DNA of 64,000 nucleotides from contig NZ_CP048411.1 in the NCBI RefSeq assembly GCF_019355055.1, positions 2,197,501 through 2,261,500 of the forward strand, in the 5' to 3' direction. The notes under the pieces are model-generated. The model did no database searches and was not told the origin of the DNA. It saw only the letters and a list, made by a program, of their open reading frames with translations. A program made the position numbers and the translations under genes. This document shows, piece by piece, positions 39,738-51,441 of the stretch. Each line of letters begins with the position of its first letter. Within the stretch, counting starts at the first letter, position 1. Origin of the DNA: Pseudomonas sp. MTM4. Its GTDB lineage: Bacteria; Pseudomonadota; Gammaproteobacteria; Pseudomonadales; Pseudomonadaceae.

Positions 39738-42569
39738 TCACGCATAGTGACGCACCTCGCCAGCGCCTTCGATATTTTCAACACAGCGGCCGCAGATCTC
39801 TGGATGCGCCGCGTGACCACCGATGTCGGGCAGGTGGTGCCAGCAGCGGCCGCACTTGGCATAGTCAGTTTTGCTGACCTGCAGCTTGAGACCTGACAGC
39901 TCGCTCTGGACGGCTTCGGCAGGTGCGTTGGCTAGAGGCGCTATCGTCACCGCCGAGGTGATCAGCACGAAGCGCAGCTCGCTGCCCAGCTTGGCCAGAT
40001 CGGCCACCAGGGCGTCTTCGGCGTAGAGCACTACTTCGGCCTGCAGGTTGCCGCCGATGGTCTTGGCGGCGCGTTGGGTTTCCAGTTCCTTGTTCACAGC
40101 GGCCTTGACGGCCATGATTTTTTCCCAGAACTCACGCCCCAGCTCGATCTTGTCTGGCAGCTCGGCCAGCCCCTCGTACCAGGTATTGAGCATGACCGAT
40201 TCGTTACGCTCGCCCGGCAGGTACTGCCAGATCTCATCGGCGGTGAACGATAGGATCGGCGCGATCCAGCGCACCAGTGCCTCGGCGATGTGGTACAGCG
40301 CGGTCTGGCAGGAGCGCCGCGGCAGGCTGTCAGCGCCAGTGGTGTACTGACGGTCCTTGATGATGTCGAGATAGAAACCGCCCAGCTCCTGTACGCAGAA
40401 GTTGTGTACTTTCTGGTAGACGTTCCAGAACTTGTAGGTGCCGTAGGCTTCTTCGATTTCCCGCTGCAACAACAAAGCGCGATCGATGGCCCAGCGGTCG
40501 AGCGCGATCAGCTGATCAGCCGGAACCTGATGCTGCGCCGGGTCGAAACCGTCGAGGTTGGAAAGCAGGAAGCGCGCGGTGTTGCGAATGCGGCGATAGG
40601 AGTCGGCGCTGCGCTGCAGAATGACCTTAGAAACCGCCATCTCACCGGAATAATCGGTGGACGCGACCCACAGGCGCAGGATATCGGCGCCCAGGCTGTC
40701 GGTAACTTCCTGCGGCGCAACCACGTTGCCCAGCGACTTGGACATCTTGCGGCCGTTTTCATCGACCACGAAGCCGTGCGTCAGCAGCCCCGTGTAAGGC
40801 GCGTGGCCGTCGATGGCCGAACCGGTCAGCAGCGACGAGTGGAACCAGCCACGATGCTGATCGGAACCTTCCAGATACAGATCCGCACGCGGACCGTGGT
40901 CATGCCCCATCGGATGCGAGCCACGCATCACGTGCCAATGGGTGGTGCCGGAGTCGAACCAGACGTCCAGGGTGTCGCTGATCTTCTCGTAGTGCGCCGC
41001 TTCCTCGCCAAGCAGCTCGGCGGCGTCCAGCTTCGACCAGGCTTCGATGCCGCCCTGCTCCACGCGTTGCGCCACTGCTTCCATCAGCTCGACGGTACGC
41101 GGGTGCAACTCGCCGCTTTCCTTGTGCAGGAAGAACGGAATCGGCACGCCCCAGGTCCGTTGACGCGAGATACACCAGTCCGGACGCCCGGCGATCATGC
41201 CGTGCAGTCGCGCTTGGCCCCAGGCGGGGACGAATTCGGTCTGCTCGATGGCATCCAGCGCCCGGCGACGCAAGGAACTGCCGTCGTGAGCAACCTTGTC
41301 CATACCGACGAACCATTGCGCGGTGGCGCGGTAAATCAGCGGTGTCTTGTGGCGCCAGCAATGCATGTAGCTGTGCTGGATAGATTCATGTTTGAGCAGC
41401 GCGCCGACCTCACGCAGCTTCTCGACGATCGCCGGATTGGCCTTCCAGATGAACTGGCCGCCGAAGAACGGCAGGTCGGGCACGTAGACGCCATGGCTTT
41501 GCACCGGGCTGAGAATGTCGTCGTTCTCCATGCCATAGTGCTTGCAGGAGCGGAAGTCGTCTTCGCCGTAAGCGGGCGCCGAATGGACGATGCCGGTGCC
41601 GGCGCCAGTTTCCACGTAGTCAGCCAGATAGACCGGCGCGAAACGCTCGTAGAACGGATGGCGGAAGCGGATCAGCTCCAGCGCCTTGCCTTCGCAACGG
41701 GAGACGATCTCGCCGCTCAGGCCATAGCGCTGCAAGCAGGACTCCACCAGTTCTTCGGCCAGCACCAGCAGCTTGTCGCCGGTATCGACCAGGGCGTAGA
41801 CGAAATCGGGGTGTACGTTGAGCGCCTGGTTGGCCGGAATGGTCCAGGGCGTGGTGGTCCAGATGACGATACTGGCCGGTTTTGCCAATGCTGCGACGCC
41901 GAAGGCCGCCGCCAGCTTGTCCGCATCCTCGACCTGGAAAGCGACATCGATAGCATCGGACTTCTTGTCCTGATACTCGACTTCCGCCTCGGCCAGCGCC
42001 GAACCGCAATCGAAGCACCAGTTCACCGGTTTCAGGCCCTTGAAGACGAAACCGCCTTCGACCATCTTCGCCAGCGCGCGGATTTCCCCGGCCTCGTTGG
42101 CGAAATCCATGGTGCGATACGGGTTGTCCCATTCGCCGAGCACGCCCAGGCGGATGAAGTCGGCCTTCTGGCCTTCGATCTGCTCGGCCGCATAGGCACG
42201 GCAGCGCTCGCGGGTCAGGTCTGCCGGCTGATTTTTGCCATAGGTGATCTCGACCTTGTGCTCGATCGGCAGGCCATGGCAGTCCCAACCCGGCACATAG
42301 GGGGCATCGAAACCCGCGAGGGTCTTGGAGCGGACGATGAAATCCTTGATGACCTTGTTCACCGCATGGCCGATGTGAATGCTGCCGTTGGCGTACGGCG
42401 GGCCGTCGTGCAGGACGAACTTTGGGCGACCCTCGCCGATCTGCCGCAGCTTTCCGTACAGATCAATACTGTTCCAGCGCTGCAGGATCTCCGGCTCGCG
42501 CTGTGGCAGACCGGCCTTCATCGGAAATGCCGTGGACGGCAGATTGAGGGTCGCTTTGTAATCGGTCAT
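39738..42569 (-). CDS. ileS: Isoleucyl-tRNA synthetase
   Basis: From ATG 42569 ([20 protein letters not shown]) the protein has 943 residues, the normal size. HIGH is at 65-68, KMSKS near 608, and the C-terminal zinc site has CGRCWHH and CGRCVENI. It charges tRNA-Ile and edits valine. The longer open frame to 42668 runs over the end of ribF and is not used. It starts 1 base after the ribF stop. Confidence 0.97.
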   Translation of the reverse strand: MTDYKATLNLPSTAFPMKAGLPQREPEILQRWNSIDLYGKLRQIGEGRPKFVLHDGPPYANGSIHIGHAVNKVIKDFIVRSKTLAGFDAPYVPGWDCHGLPIEHKVEITYGKNQPADLTRERCRAYAAEQIEGQKADFIRLGVLGEWDNPYRTMDFANEAGEIRALAKMVEGGFVFKGLKPVNWCFDCGSALAEAEVEYQDKKSDAIDVAFQVEDADKLAAAFGVAALAKPASIVIWTTTPWTIPANQALNVHPDFVYALVDTGDKLLVLAEELVESCLQRYGLSGEIVSRCEGKALELIRFRHPFYERFAPVYLADYVETGAGTGIVHSAPAYGEDDFRSCKHYGMENDDILSPVQSHGVYVPDLPFFGGQFIWKANPAIVEKLREVGALLKHESIQHSYMHCWRHKTPLIYRATAQWFVGMDKVAHDGSSLRRRALDAIEQTEFVPAWGQARLHGMIAGRPDWCISRQRTWGVPIPFFLHKESGELHPRTVELMEAVAQRVEQGGIEAWSKLDAAELLGEEAAHYEKISDTLDVWFDSGTTHWHVMRGSHPMGHDHGPRADLYLEGSDQHRGWFHSSLLTGSAIDGHAPYTGLLTHGFVVDENGRKMSKSLGNVVAPQEVTDSLGADILRLWVASTDYSGEMAVSKVILQRSADSYRRIRNTARFLLSNLDGFDPAQHQVPADQLIALDRWAIDRALLLQREIEEAYGTYKFWNVYQKVHNFCVQELGGFYLDIIKDRQYTTGADSLPRRSCQTALYHIAEALVRWIAPILSFTADEIWQYLPGERNESVMLNTWYEGLAELPDKIELGREFWEKIMAVKAAVNKELETQRAAKTIGGNLQAEVVLYAEDALVADLAKLGSELRFVLITSAVTIAPLANAPAEAVQSELSGLKLQVSKTDYAKCGRCWHHLPDIGGHAAHPEICGRCVENIEGAGEVRHYA

Positions 42570-42570
42570 T

Positions 42571-43521
42571 TCAGTCCTGACTCGTGGTAAAGGGTGAAGC
42601 TCGCCAGTATTCGCGAGCCGCGGCGATATCGCCTTCGATCGCCGTCTTGAGCGCCTCCAGCGAGGCAAAGCGCTGCTCGTCGCGTAGTTTGCGGTGAAAG
42701 GTCACGCTCAGCAGGCGGCCATAAAGATCGCCTTGGTAGCTGAGTAAATGCACTTCAAGATGGGGCTTGCCATCGCTTTCGACCGATGGACGCATCCCAA
42801 TGTTGGCTACCGCCGGCTGCAACACGCCATCGACTTCGGTACTCACCACAAACACGCCGGAAAGCGGTGTGCTCTTGCGCTTGAGCTGAATGTTGGCCGT
42901 CGGCGCGCCAAGCTGCCGGCCTAGCGCCTGTCCATGCATGACTCTCCCGGCAAGAGTGAACGGTCTACCGAGCAGGCGTTCCGCCAAGGCCAGATCGCCA
43001 TCGGCCAGCACCTGACGCAGCCGCGTGCTGCTGACGCGCTCGGCCTCCACCTCGATGGTGGTGGCAGCTTCGACACTGAAACCCTCGGCAGCGCCCGCTT
43101 TCAAGAGAAAATTGAAATCGCCGGCACGATCACAGCCGAAGCGGAAGTCATCGCCGACCTCAAGATGCTGGACGCCAAGCCCTTCGACCAGCGTCGCGTG
43201 GACGAACTCGGCGGCGCTCATCTCGCGCAAACGCCGATTGAAGGCCAGGCACAGCACTCGATCGATGCCCTGTTCAGCCAGTAGCTGCAACTTTTCTCGT
43301 AGCCGAGTCAGGCGCGCTGGCGCCTTGTCCGGCGAGAAAAATTCGCGCGGCTGGGGTTCGAAAATCACCACACAACTGGGCAGGCCGAACTCGGCGGCAC
43401 GCTCTCGCAGGCGGGCCAGAATGGCCTGATGCCCACGGTGAACGCCGTCGAAATTGCCAATGGTGGCGACACAGCCCCGATGCCGGGGCCGCAGGTTATG
43501 AAGACCTCGAACCAGCTGCAT
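42571..43521 (-). CDS. ribF: Bifunctional riboflavin kinase / FAD synthetase RibF
   Basis: The 316-residue protein from ATG 43521 ([16 protein letters not shown]) has the adenylyltransferase motif [14 protein letters not shown] at about 20-33 and the kinase domain with [20 protein letters not shown]. It converts riboflavin to FMN and then FAD. It heads the ribF-ileS-lspA-fkpB-ispH run. The longer open frame to 43602 lacks a plausible start signal. Confidence 0.96.
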   Translation of the reverse strand: MQLVRGLHNLRPRHRGCVATIGNFDGVHRGHQAILARLRERAAEFGLPSCVVIFEPQPREFFSPDKAPARLTRLREKLQLLAEQGIDRVLCLAFNRRLREMSAAEFVHATLVEGLGVQHLEVGDDFRFGCDRAGDFNFLLKAGAAEGFSVEAATTIEVEAERVSSTRLRQVLADGDLALAERLLGRPFTLAGRVMHGQALGRQLGAPTANIQLKRKSTPLSGVFVVSTEVDGVLQPAVANIGMRPSVESDGKPHLEVHLLSYQGDLYGRLLSVTFHRKLRDEQRFASLEALKTAIEGDIAAAREYWRASPFTTSQD

Positions 43522-43605
43522 ACCGCACTTCTTGCTTGAAAAGTCGTCGATTATACGCATGAGCCGCCGGTCGCGGACAGGTTTGCCGCGACTCCAGCCC
43601 ACCGA

Positions 43606-45153
43606 TCAGTGACGAAGATGGCGCGGTCGCAAGCCGAGCACTACTAGCCCTGCAACGAAAGCCCCGATCCCGGCCACCACCAGCAGCCCCAGCTGCAACG
43701 CGCGCTGTTGCCACGCCCAGGCGAACCATTCGACCGACGGCGCGTTGAGCCACCAGATCGTCGCCACCATGGCGGCACAACCGCCCGCCAGCCGCAGGAG
43801 AAATACGCTCCAGCCCGGCGCAACTCGAAACACGCCGATCTTGTACAAGCCCCAAAACAGCAGTCCGGCGTTGAGCATTGATGACAGCGAAGTCGCCAGC
43901 GCCAACCCGACATGCTTGAGCGGCCAGATCAGGATCAGGTTCATCACCATATTGGCGACCATGCAAATGATCGCGACCCGCACCGGCGTCTTCAAATCCT
44001 GGCGAGCGAAGAAGCCGGGCGCGAGCACCTTGATCAGCATGAATGCCAGCACCCCAAGCGAGTAAGCCTCAAGCGCAAGGGCCGACTGCACCACCGCCTC
44101 CTCGCTCATCGCACCGTAGAAGAACAGGCTGGCAATCAGCGGCTCGGCCAGAATGCCCAACGCGAGCGCCGCAGGAATACCTACCAGCAGCACCATTCGC
44201 AGCGCCCAGTTGAGCGTATCGGAAAAAGCTTTGGGATCTTCGCCGGCGTGCTGGCGCGAAAGGCTCGGAAGAATAACCGTACCAATGGCGATACCGAACG
44301 CGCCGAGCGGCAACTCCGAAAGCCGATCCGCGTAATAAAGCCACGACACGCTGCCAGTCTGCAGGAACGAGGCGAGCACCGTATCGAGCAGCAAATTGAT
44401 CTGACTGACCGACACCCCAAATAACGCGGGAACCATCAACAGCATGATCCGTCGCACGCCTTCGTCACCGAACTTCACCCGAGGCCGCGGCAACAACCCC
44501 AGCTTGGCGACATAAGGAAGCTGGAAGGCCAGTTGAGCAAATCCAGCAATGAATACGCCCCAGGCCAGCGCCATGATGGGCTGGTCGAAATAAGGCGTAA
44601 GAAACACCGCCGAAGCGATCATGCAGACATTGAGCAGCACCGGCGTAAACCCCGGCACAGCGAAGCGCCCATAACTGTTGAGCACGCCGGACGTGAAGGC
44701 CGTCAGGGAAATCAACAGCAGGTAGGGAAAGGTGATGCGCAGCAACTCGCCGGCCAACTGCATTTTCTCCGGTTCATCATGAAATCCCGGCGCGAAGAGC
44801 ATCACGACATAAGGCGATGCCAGAACCCCAATGGCAGTAATGCCGGTCAGGATCAAGCCAAGCATGCCGGCCGTGCGATCGACCAGCAGCTTGACGTCCA
44901 GCAACGTCCGCTTGGTTCGGTATTCCGACAGCACCGGCACGAACGCTTGGGCGAAAGCTCCTTCGGCAAACAGGCGCCGCAGAAAATTGGGAATTTTGAA
45001 GGCAATGAAAAATGCGTCCGCCGCAGCACCGGACCCGAAGTAGCTGGCCACGACCATATCGCGTACCATGCCCAGCACCCTGGACAGCAGCGTCATCACG
45101 CTGACTACCGCGCTAGAACGCAGCAATCCGCTTTTGCCGGACGTATCGGACAT
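43606..45153 (-). CDS. murJ: Lipid II flippase MurJ (MviN)
   Basis: A 515-residue membrane protein with about 14 transmembrane helices. The N-terminal segment [19 protein letters not shown] and [23 protein letters not shown] are typical of MurJ, including the conserved basic residues. ATG 45153 has GGGAAAACA ahead; the longer frame to 45216 is less likely. It flips lipid II to the periplasm for peptidoglycan synthesis. It is divergent from rpsT, as in P. aeruginosa. Confidence 0.96.
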   Translation of the reverse strand: MSDTSGKSGLLRSSAVVSVMTLLSRVLGMVRDMVVASYFGSGAAADAFFIAFKIPNFLRRLFAEGAFAQAFVPVLSEYRTKRTLLDVKLLVDRTAGMLGLILTGITAIGVLASPYVVMLFAPGFHDEPEKMQLAGELLRITFPYLLLISLTAFTSGVLNSYGRFAVPGFTPVLLNVCMIASAVFLTPYFDQPIMALAWGVFIAGFAQLAFQLPYVAKLGLLPRPRVKFGDEGVRRIMLLMVPALFGVSVSQINLLLDTVLASFLQTGSVSWLYYADRLSELPLGAFGIAIGTVILPSLSRQHAGEDPKAFSDTLNWALRMVLLVGIPAALALGILAEPLIASLFFYGAMSEEAVVQSALALEAYSLGVLAFMLIKVLAPGFFARQDLKTPVRVAIICMVANMVMNLILIWPLKHVGLALATSLSSMLNAGLLFWGLYKIGVFRVAPGWSVFLLRLAGGCAAMVATIWWLNAPSVEWFAWAWQQRALQLGLLVVAGIGAFVAGLVVLGLRPRHLRH

Positions 45154-45291
45154 TTGTTTTCCCAGAGGTTGCGATAGAGGTTCCGGCCAGCATTGGCCAC
45201 CGGAATCGACGGGCAATTACGACAGATAAAGAGGCCGCGAGTTTAGCGGCAGCCCTTCTGTCCGGCCAGCGTCATCAATCTTCAGTCATGC

Positions 45292-45320
45292 TTGACAAGC
45301 CCGCGCCGCATCGGCATGAT
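45292..45320 (+). promoter_or_regulatory. Putative sigma-70 promoter of rpsT
   Basis: TTGACA (45292-45297) is a perfect -35 box, followed after 17 bases by CATGAT (45315-45320), which matches the -10 consensus at four of six positions. It lies 49 bases ahead of the rpsT start. Confidence 0.6.
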
Positions 45321-45368
45321 TCGCGGCCTTATTTGCTTTGTAATCCCACGTTTTCGAGGAGTTCGACG

Positions 45369-45647
45369 GTGGCCAACAGCCCTTCCGCCAAAAAACGCGC
45401 AATTCAGGCTGAGAAGCGTCGCAGCCACAACGCCAGCCTGCGCTCCATGGTCCGCACCTACATCAAGAATGTGGTCAAGGCCATTGATGCAAAAGATCTG
45501 GAAAAAGCTCGTACTGCTTACACCGCAGCCGTGCCTGTAATCGACCGCATGGCCGACAAGGGCATCATCCACAAGAACAAAGCCGCTCGTCATAAGAGCC
45601 GCCTGAACGGCCACATCAAGGCCCTCGGCGAAGCTGCTGCAGCCTAA
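45369..45647 (+). CDS. rpsT: 30S ribosomal protein S20
   Basis: From GTG 45369 the protein has 92 residues: [20 protein letters not shown], then [17 protein letters not shown]. The GTG start is set by the family N-terminus and by the GAGGAG site at 45356-45361; the longer open frame is not coding. S20 binds 16S rRNA in the small subunit. The rare start codon is in line with S20 genes of other gammaproteobacteria. Confidence 0.97.
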   Translation: MANSPSAKKRAIQAEKRRSHNASLRSMVRTYIKNVVKAIDAKDLEKARTAYTAAVPVIDRMADKGIIHKNKAARHKSRLNGHIKALGEAAAA

Positions 45648-45661
45648 ACTGCAGGTTCTTG

Positions 45662-45690
45662 AAAAAAACCGGCCTCGCGCCGGTTTTTTT
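45662..45690 (+). terminator. Rho-independent terminator after rpsT
   Basis: AAAAAAACCGGC and GCCGGTTTTTTT flank a 5-base loop, ending in seven Ts. It begins 15 bases after the rpsT stop. The symmetric A and T runs would allow use from both strands. Confidence 0.9.
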
Positions 45691-45854
45691 GTGCCTGGTT
45701 TTTGGATCGAGCACTGGCGAGCGATTGCCGCTTTAAGCGGCTATGCAGCGAATCATCGATCATATGCGTAGTAAGCCCTCCTCCGCAGGAAAGAGAACTT
45801 AAGAAAAACGTACATCAGCCAAGCGGCCGTCGAGCTGACAATAGCTTGGTCGGT

Positions 45855-45940
45855 GTAGGGTGCGCTCCGCGCACTGGGCAAAGCCGGACCGAAACGAGCC
45901 AGGCCTGGCACCAAGTTTCGGTGCGCGGAGCGCACCCTAC
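45855..45940. repeat. Nested palindrome with perfect 20-bp arms, between rpsT and creA
   Basis: The arms at 45855-45874 and 45921-45940 (GTAGGGTGCGCTCCGCGCAC and its complement) are perfect. Inside them ACCGAAAC (45888-45895) pairs with GTTTCGGT (45915-45922), and the centre GCCAGGCCTGGC (45898-45909) is itself a palindrome. The 333-base gap 45648-45980 holds only this element and the rpsT terminator. The shared GTAGGGTG ends link it to the element at 39598. It could be a MITE-like or REP-like element. Confidence 0.8.
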
Positions 45941-45980
45941 GAGCTACGAACCTTACAGGCGCAATGCCTGGCTTCGCCGC

Positions 45981-46454
45981 CTATGGATTTTGCATCCAGG
46001 GGAGTATTGGAATCGCCGTTACGGCATTCTGCGGGCTACCTTCGATCACCCGGTCGCTGTAAACCAGATAAACCAGCGTATTACGCGCCTCATCGAAAAA
46101 GCGCACCACCTGCATGGTCTTGAACACCAGCGAGGTCCGCTCCTTGAACACGACCTCACCATCTTCAAGCTCATCACTCATGCGAATCGGCCCAACCTGT
46201 CGGCAGGCAATAGAGGCCTCGGCGCGATCTTCGGCAAGGCCGAGCCCGCCCTTGATGCCGCCGGTTCTGGCGCGAGACAAATAGCAGGTAACACCCTCGA
46301 CCTTGGGATCATCGAACGCCTCCACGACGATCTTGTGATTCGGCCCGAGCCACTTGAAAACCGTGTCGACCTCACCCACTTCACGCGCCATGCTGACTGC
46401 CGGACAGACCAGCAGCACCATCAAAGCCTTCGCCAACCGCATCGAGCGCCTCAT
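45981..46454 (-). CDS. creA: CreA family periplasmic protein
   Basis: A 157-residue protein with signal peptide ([19 protein letters not shown]) and the CreA signature, [32 protein letters not shown] split across the mature N-terminus, with two conserved Cys (near 57 and 84). Function is unknown. Its start shares four bases with the end of proB. It matches the gene between proB and rpsT in P. aeruginosa. Confidence 0.9.
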   Translation of the reverse strand: MRRSMRLAKALMVLLVCPAVSMAREVGEVDTVFKWLGPNHKIVVEAFDDPKVEGVTCYLSRARTGGIKGGLGLAEDRAEASIACRQVGPIRMSDELEDGEVVFKERTSLVFKTMQVVRFFDEARNTLVYLVYSDRVIEGSPQNAVTAIPILPWMQNP

Positions 46455-47569
46455 ACCAGAATCATGTTGTCGCGGTGAATAAGCTCAGGCTCGTCGACAT
46501 AACCAAGCAGCTTCTCGATTTCGTCGGATGAATGCCCCAAGATTCGCTGAGCCTCAGCAGCGTTGTAGTTGACCAGACCGCGGGCAACCTCCTGCCCTTC
46601 CGGCCCCACGCAGACCACCATTTCGCCCCGCCGAAACCCGCCCTGCGCCGCCTTGACACCGACCGGCAGCAAACTGCGATTCCCCTGCTTGAGCGCCTGC
46701 ACCGCACCGGCGTCCAGTGTTAGCGACCCCCGCGTCTGCAGATGCCCCGCGAGCCACTGCTTGCGTGCGGCATGACGACTGCACTCCGGCGCCAACAGGG
46801 TACCCAACTGTTCTCCAGCCTTCAGCCTCGTCAACACGCTCTCGATGCGCCCACCGACAATCACCGTATGAGCCCCCGAACGCGCCGCCAAGCGCGCCGC
46901 GCGCAGTTTGGTCTGCATACCGCCACGGCCCAGCGCGCCGCCCGTCGAACCTGCCACTGCGTCCAGCGCAGGATCATCAGCGCGCGCCTCACTGATCAGA
47001 TTGGCGTCGGGATTAGTCCGCGGGTCGGCATCGAACATACCGTCGCGATCGGTGAGAATGACCAGCAAGTCGGCCTCGACCAGATTAGCTACCAGCGCGC
47101 CAAGGGTATCGTTATCACCGAAACGGATCTCGTCGGTGACGACGGTATCGTTCTCATTGATGACCGGCACCACACCTAGATCTATCAGCGTACGCAGCGT
47201 GCTTCGCGCATTCAGATAGCGCTTACGGTCAGACAGATCGTCATGAGTGACCAGCACCTGGGCAGTTTGCTGCTCGCAACGACCGAAACTGGCCTCCCAA
47301 GCGCGAATCAGCCCCATCTGCCCCACCGCAGCCGCAGCCTGCAGCTCGTGAACAGCCTTGGGCCGTGCCGCCCAACCAAGGCGACTCATGCCGGCAGCGA
47401 CCGCGCCGGAAGAAACCAGCACCAGTTCGACCCCGGCCTGCCGCAGCGCCACCATCTGATCGACCCAGACAGCCATAGCCGCCTGATCGAGACCGCGACC
47501 ATCAGCGGTCAGCAAAGCGCTGCCGATCTTAACTACCCAGCGCCGCGCGCCGCTCACCTTGTCCCGCAT
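46451..47569 (-). CDS. proB: Glutamate 5-kinase ProB
   Basis: The 372-residue protein has the amino-acid kinase domain ([40 protein letters not shown]) and a C-terminal PUA domain (about 280-372, [19 protein letters not shown]). It phosphorylates glutamate in the first step of proline synthesis and is feedback-inhibited by proline in known members. It lies 107 bases after obgE on the same strand, the conserved obg-proB pair. Confidence 0.96.
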   Translation of the reverse strand: MRDKVSGARRWVVKIGSALLTADGRGLDQAAMAVWVDQMVALRQAGVELVLVSSGAVAAGMSRLGWAARPKAVHELQAAAAVGQMGLIRAWEASFGRCEQQTAQVLVTHDDLSDRKRYLNARSTLRTLIDLGVVPVINENDTVVTDEIRFGDNDTLGALVANLVEADLLVILTDRDGMFDADPRTNPDANLISEARADDPALDAVAGSTGGALGRGGMQTKLRAARLAARSGAHTVIVGGRIESVLTRLKAGEQLGTLLAPECSRHAARKQWLAGHLQTRGSLTLDAGAVQALKQGNRSLLPVGVKAAQGGFRRGEMVVCVGPEGQEVARGLVNYNAAEAQRILGHSSDEIEKLLGYVDEPELIHRDNMILV

Positions 47570-47676
47570 CGATCCCGCCTTCTATCCAATATCCGGCCAA
47601 AACCATACCGGCGGGCAACGGACCAGCCAGCCCACCGAGCACCCGCACAAAGATCCGCAAATCACCACCACAAGCC

Positions 47677-48921
<1,245 letters not shown>

Positions 48922-49012
48922 CTAGAAAACAGGAATATAAGGGTCTTGCAGAACCCATCGAAAACTAGAGCAAAGCAGTGTTTTGCAAGAGCCCTATAGA
49001 GGATACAGAAAC

Positions 49013-49044
49013 AAAAAAGCCCCGTCGCATGACAGGGCTTTTCC
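49013..49044 (-). terminator. Rho-independent terminator after rpmA
   Basis: AAAAAGCCCCGTC and GACAGGGCTTTT pair around GCAT (49027-49030) with one mismatch. On the - strand the stem is followed by six or more Ts. It lies just after the rpmA stop and would separate rplU-rpmA from obgE. Confidence 0.85.
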
Positions 49045-49057
49045 AGCAACACCGCAG

Positions 49058-49315
49058 TTAGGCTGCGACGACGCTCACGTAGCGACGGCCAAAAGCGCCC
49101 TTCACTTCGAACTTGATCACGCCTTCGACTTTCGCGAACAGGGTGTGATCCTTGCCCATGCCAACGCCGTAACCGGCGTGGAACTGGGTGCCGCGTTGAC
49201 GCACGATGATGTTACCGGCCTTGATGACCTGGCCGCCGTACATCTTCACGCCAAGTCGTTTGGCTTCTGAGTCGCGACCGTTGCGGGTAGAACCGCCAGC
49301 TTTTTTGTGTGCCAT
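49058..49315 (-). CDS. rpmA: 50S ribosomal protein L27
   Basis: The 85-residue protein starts [20 protein letters not shown], the canonical L27 N-terminus that reaches the peptidyl-transferase centre. It lies 35 bases after rplU on the same strand. Confidence 0.98.
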   Translation of the reverse strand: MAHKKAGGSTRNGRDSEAKRLGVKMYGGQVIKAGNIIVRQRGTQFHAGYGVGMGKDHTLFAKVEGVIKFEVKGAFGRRYVSVVAA

Positions 49316-49350
49316 GAGTTCAATACTCCTATAAGGGGATTCAGGCCCGA

Positions 49351-49662
49351 TTAGCCCTGAATACCGGTGATTTTGACCTCAGTGAACCACTGACGGTGGC
49401 CCTGACGCTTCATGTGGTGCTTACGACGACGGAATTTAATGATGGTGACCTTGTCGTGACGGCCTTGAGCGATCACTTCAGCAGTGACCTTGGCGCCTTC
49501 GACTACCGGAGCACCGATCTTCACGTCGTCGCCGTTGCCGACCAGCAGAACGCGGTCGAAAGTGACAGCTTCGCCGGTTGCGACTTCGAGTTTTTCAATC
49601 TTGAGGTATTCACCTTCGGCAACCTTGTACTGCTTGCCGCCGGTTACGATAACTGCGTACAT
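49351..49662 (-). CDS. rplU: 50S ribosomal protein L21
   Basis: The 103-residue protein reads [20 protein letters not shown] and ends with [17 protein letters not shown], both diagnostic of L21. It heads the rplU-rpmA pair, divergent from ispB. Confidence 0.98.
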   Translation of the reverse strand: MYAVIVTGGKQYKVAEGEYLKIEKLEVATGEAVTFDRVLLVGNGDDVKIGAPVVEGAKVTAEVIAQGRHDKVTIIKFRRRKHHMKRQGHRQWFTEVKITGIQG

Positions 49663-49801
49663 CTATGTATCTCCGTTGATCCTGCTCACCCAGCGCTTAA
49701 GTGAAATAGTTGGTGGCTGGCATGGCTGCTCGAGGTCCGGAGGGACGCTCTTGCAATTGCGTAAGGCAGGGAAATGCCCAGGGGGAAGTTCAGGGTCCGC
49801 G

Positions 49802-49830
49802 ATTGTACGCATGCGCCCGGGCCTGCGCAA
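49802..49830 (-). promoter_or_regulatory. Putative sigma-70 promoter of rplU-rpmA
   Basis: On the - strand TTGCGC (49830-49825) and TACAAT (49807-49802) are 17 bases apart; the -10 matches five of six. It lies about 140 bases ahead of rplU in the divergent gap with ispB. Confidence 0.5.
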
Positions 49831-49848
49831 TAGCCGCCGGGCCTTGCC

Positions 49849-49877
49849 TTGACAGTCCATGACCCGCCCCATAGCAT
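49849..49877 (+). promoter_or_regulatory. Putative sigma-70 promoter of ispB
   Basis: TTGACA (49849-49854) is a perfect -35 box, with TAGCAT (49872-49877) 17 bases on. It lies 33 bases before the ispB start, which leaves a very short leader containing the CGAGGAG ribosome site. Confidence 0.6.
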
Positions 49878-49909
49878 GCCGCGCAACCTCCGAGGAGTAC
49901 CGGCTTCCG

Positions 49910-50878
49910 ATGCAACCCCAGGCCTTTTATCAAGTCGTGGCTGATGATTTTGCCGCCGTCGATGGCATCATCCGCAACCAGCTAACGTCTCGCGTACCGC
50001 TGGTGGAAAAGATCGGGGATTACATCACCTCGGCCGGAGGCAAACGTCTGCGCCCCCTGCTGGTGCTGCTCAGCGGTAACGCGCTCGGCCTCAAGGGTGA
50101 TCAGCTGCGTCTGCTGGCTGCCATCATCGAATTCCTGCACACCTCGACCCTGCTGCATGACGATGTGGTCGACATGTCCGGCATGCGCCGTGGCCGCTCT
50201 ACCGCCAATGCGCTATGGGGCAACGCCCCGAGCGTACTGGTGGGCGACTTCCTTTATGCGCGCTCATTCGAAATGATGGTTGCACTGGGCTCGATGCCAG
50301 TTATGCGCATCATTTCCCAGGCCACGCGTGTAATTGCCGAAGGCGAGGTGCTGCAGCTGTCCAAGGTTCGCGACGCCAGCACCACCGAAGAAATTTATAT
50401 GGAGGTCATTCGCGGCAAGACGGCCATGCTGTTCGAAGCCTCCACCCACAGCGCCGCCACTCTGGCCGAGGCCGATGAGGAACAACGCGAAGCGCTGCGC
50501 ACCTTTGGCGACTATCTTGGCATTGCCTTCCAGCTGGTCGATGACCTGCTTGATTACCAGGGAGATGCCGAAACCCTGGGCAAGAACGTCGGCGACGACC
50601 TGGCTGAAGGCAAGCCGACCCTGCCGCTGATCTATACCATGCGCGAAGGCACTGATGAGCAGGCCGCACTGGTGCGCAAGGCTATCCAGAAAGGCGGTAT
50701 CGAAGACCTCGAAAGCATCCGCAGCGCCGTACAAGCTTGCGGCGCACTGGACTACACTGCACGCCTGGCGCGCGACTATGCTGATCGAGCAATCGCCTGT
50801 CTTGAACTGCTTCCGGCCAACGCGTATCGCGATGCACTGGTAGAGCTCAGCCGCTTCGCCGTCGCTCGCACGCACTGA
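49910..50878 (+). CDS. ispB: Octaprenyl/polyprenyl diphosphate synthase IspB
   Basis: From ATG 49910 the protein has 322 residues. It has the two aspartate-rich motifs of trans-prenyltransferases, HDDVVDMSGMRRGR near residue 84 and QLVDDLLDYQGD near 211, and GGKRLRPLLVLL near the N-terminus. It makes the side chain of ubiquinone. It is divergent from rplU, as in most gammaproteobacteria. The exact chain length cannot be read here. Confidence 0.95.
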   Translation: MQPQAFYQVVADDFAAVDGIIRNQLTSRVPLVEKIGDYITSAGGKRLRPLLVLLSGNALGLKGDQLRLLAAIIEFLHTSTLLHDDVVDMSGMRRGRSTANALWGNAPSVLVGDFLYARSFEMMVALGSMPVMRIISQATRVIAEGEVLQLSKVRDASTTEEIYMEVIRGKTAMLFEASTHSAATLAEADEEQREALRTFGDYLGIAFQLVDDLLDYQGDAETLGKNVGDDLAEGKPTLPLIYTMREGTDEQAALVRKAIQKGGIEDLESIRSAVQACGALDYTARLARDYADRAIACLELLPANAYRDALVELSRFAVARTH

Positions 50879-50890
50879 TCCAGCAAAACA

Positions 50891-50912
50891 GGGTGCAACT
50901 GGCACCCTTCAG
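50891..50912 (+). terminator. Weak hairpin after ispB
   Basis: GGGTGC (50891-50896) and GCACCC (50902-50907) enclose a 5-base loop, 13 bases after the ispB stop. The T tract is poor (TTCAGTTTC), so the call is tentative. Confidence 0.45.
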
Positions 50913-50996
50913 TTTCCTATCAGCCCACCTCGCCCTTCCTTCAGTCCGCTCCGCCATTGATCCCGGCGAGCATTTTTGCGCTTGCATCTTTGCAAA

Positions 50997-51011
50997 TAGC
51001 AATTATTCTCA
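50997..51011. promoter_or_regulatory. Fur-box-like site upstream of the 75-residue gene
   Basis: TAGCAAT-T-ATTCTCA matches the 7-1-7 Fur consensus (TGATAAT-N-ATTATCA) at 10 of 14 positions, with one half (ATTCTCA, followed by TT) close to the best Pseudomonas Fur sites. It lies 25 bases ahead of the ATG of the small gene. The position suits repression by iron-loaded Fur. Confidence 0.55.
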
Positions 51012-51036
51012 TTAAGGAAATCAACTGGAGCCGAAC

Positions 51037-51264
51037 ATGACTTATCTGATTGATGCATGGCTGGACCGCCCACAACCCTACCTGCGCATACTCGATCGCG
51101 ATACCGGTGCGGTGTGCATTTCGTTGGAGGGAGACGCCCTGAACGAACTTCGTGACCAGGGCGATCTGGATCTGCAGGAGCTGAGCACCAGCGAACCCTG
51201 CGTGCTCAAGGAACAGGTACGCAACCTGTTCCTGTTCTCCTATGCCCGGGCGTTGCGCCCCTGA
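51037..51264 (+). CDS. Small conserved protein (PA4570-like), probably iron-regulated
   Basis: A 75-residue acidic cytoplasmic protein starting MTYLIDAWLDRPQPYLRILD and ending with LFLFSYARALRP. No domain is recognised. CTGGAGC serves as the ribosome site. It stands between ispB and fklB, where P. aeruginosa has PA4570. The Fur-like box upstream suggests induction in low iron; this rests on the site only. Confidence 0.82.
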   Translation: MTYLIDAWLDRPQPYLRILDRDTGAVCISLEGDALNELRDQGDLDLQELSTSEPCVLKEQVRNLFLFSYARALRP

Positions 51265-51396
51265 GGCCGAACGCATTGGCCGAAATAATTCGGTCCTACA
51301 GGCGTTTCGTTCGTGACGGTGAAGGACCACTTCTCCAGGCCCTGTCGAGCCGAACTTGTTCGGCCTGTTGCGTCTACTGGCCGAATGAATCGGCCA
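51265..51396. repeat. Cluster of short GCCGAA hairpins
   Basis: Three hairpins share a GCCGAA core: GGCCGAA/TTCGGTC (51278-51295, one G-T), GCCGAAC/GTTCGGC with 2-base loop (51349-51364) and TGGCCGA/TCGGCCA (51378-51396). The first and third are followed by similar GGCGTTTCG and GGCGCTTCG, so they look like diverged copies. They lie between the 3' ends of the small + gene and fklB on the - strand. Confidence 0.6.
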
Positions 51397-51441
51397 AGGG
51401 CGCTTCGACCGCGCCGAAACGCCAACAGGTCCTATGGCGAC

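Noticed and set aside
40290..42590. Open frame of 766 codons on the + strand, antisense to ileS
   Set aside because: It mirrors the high-GC codons of ileS and has no recognisable domain; ileS motifs on the other strand are complete.
42570..42668. Extended ileS N-terminus (33 extra residues)
   Set aside because: The extension overlaps the end of ribF and is a poor-quality basic sequence; [11 protein letters not shown] is the normal IleRS start.
51037..51264. Small 75-residue protein as a toxin-antitoxin partner
   Set aside because: No partner gene overlaps or adjoins it on the same strand; it has a conserved place next to ispB.
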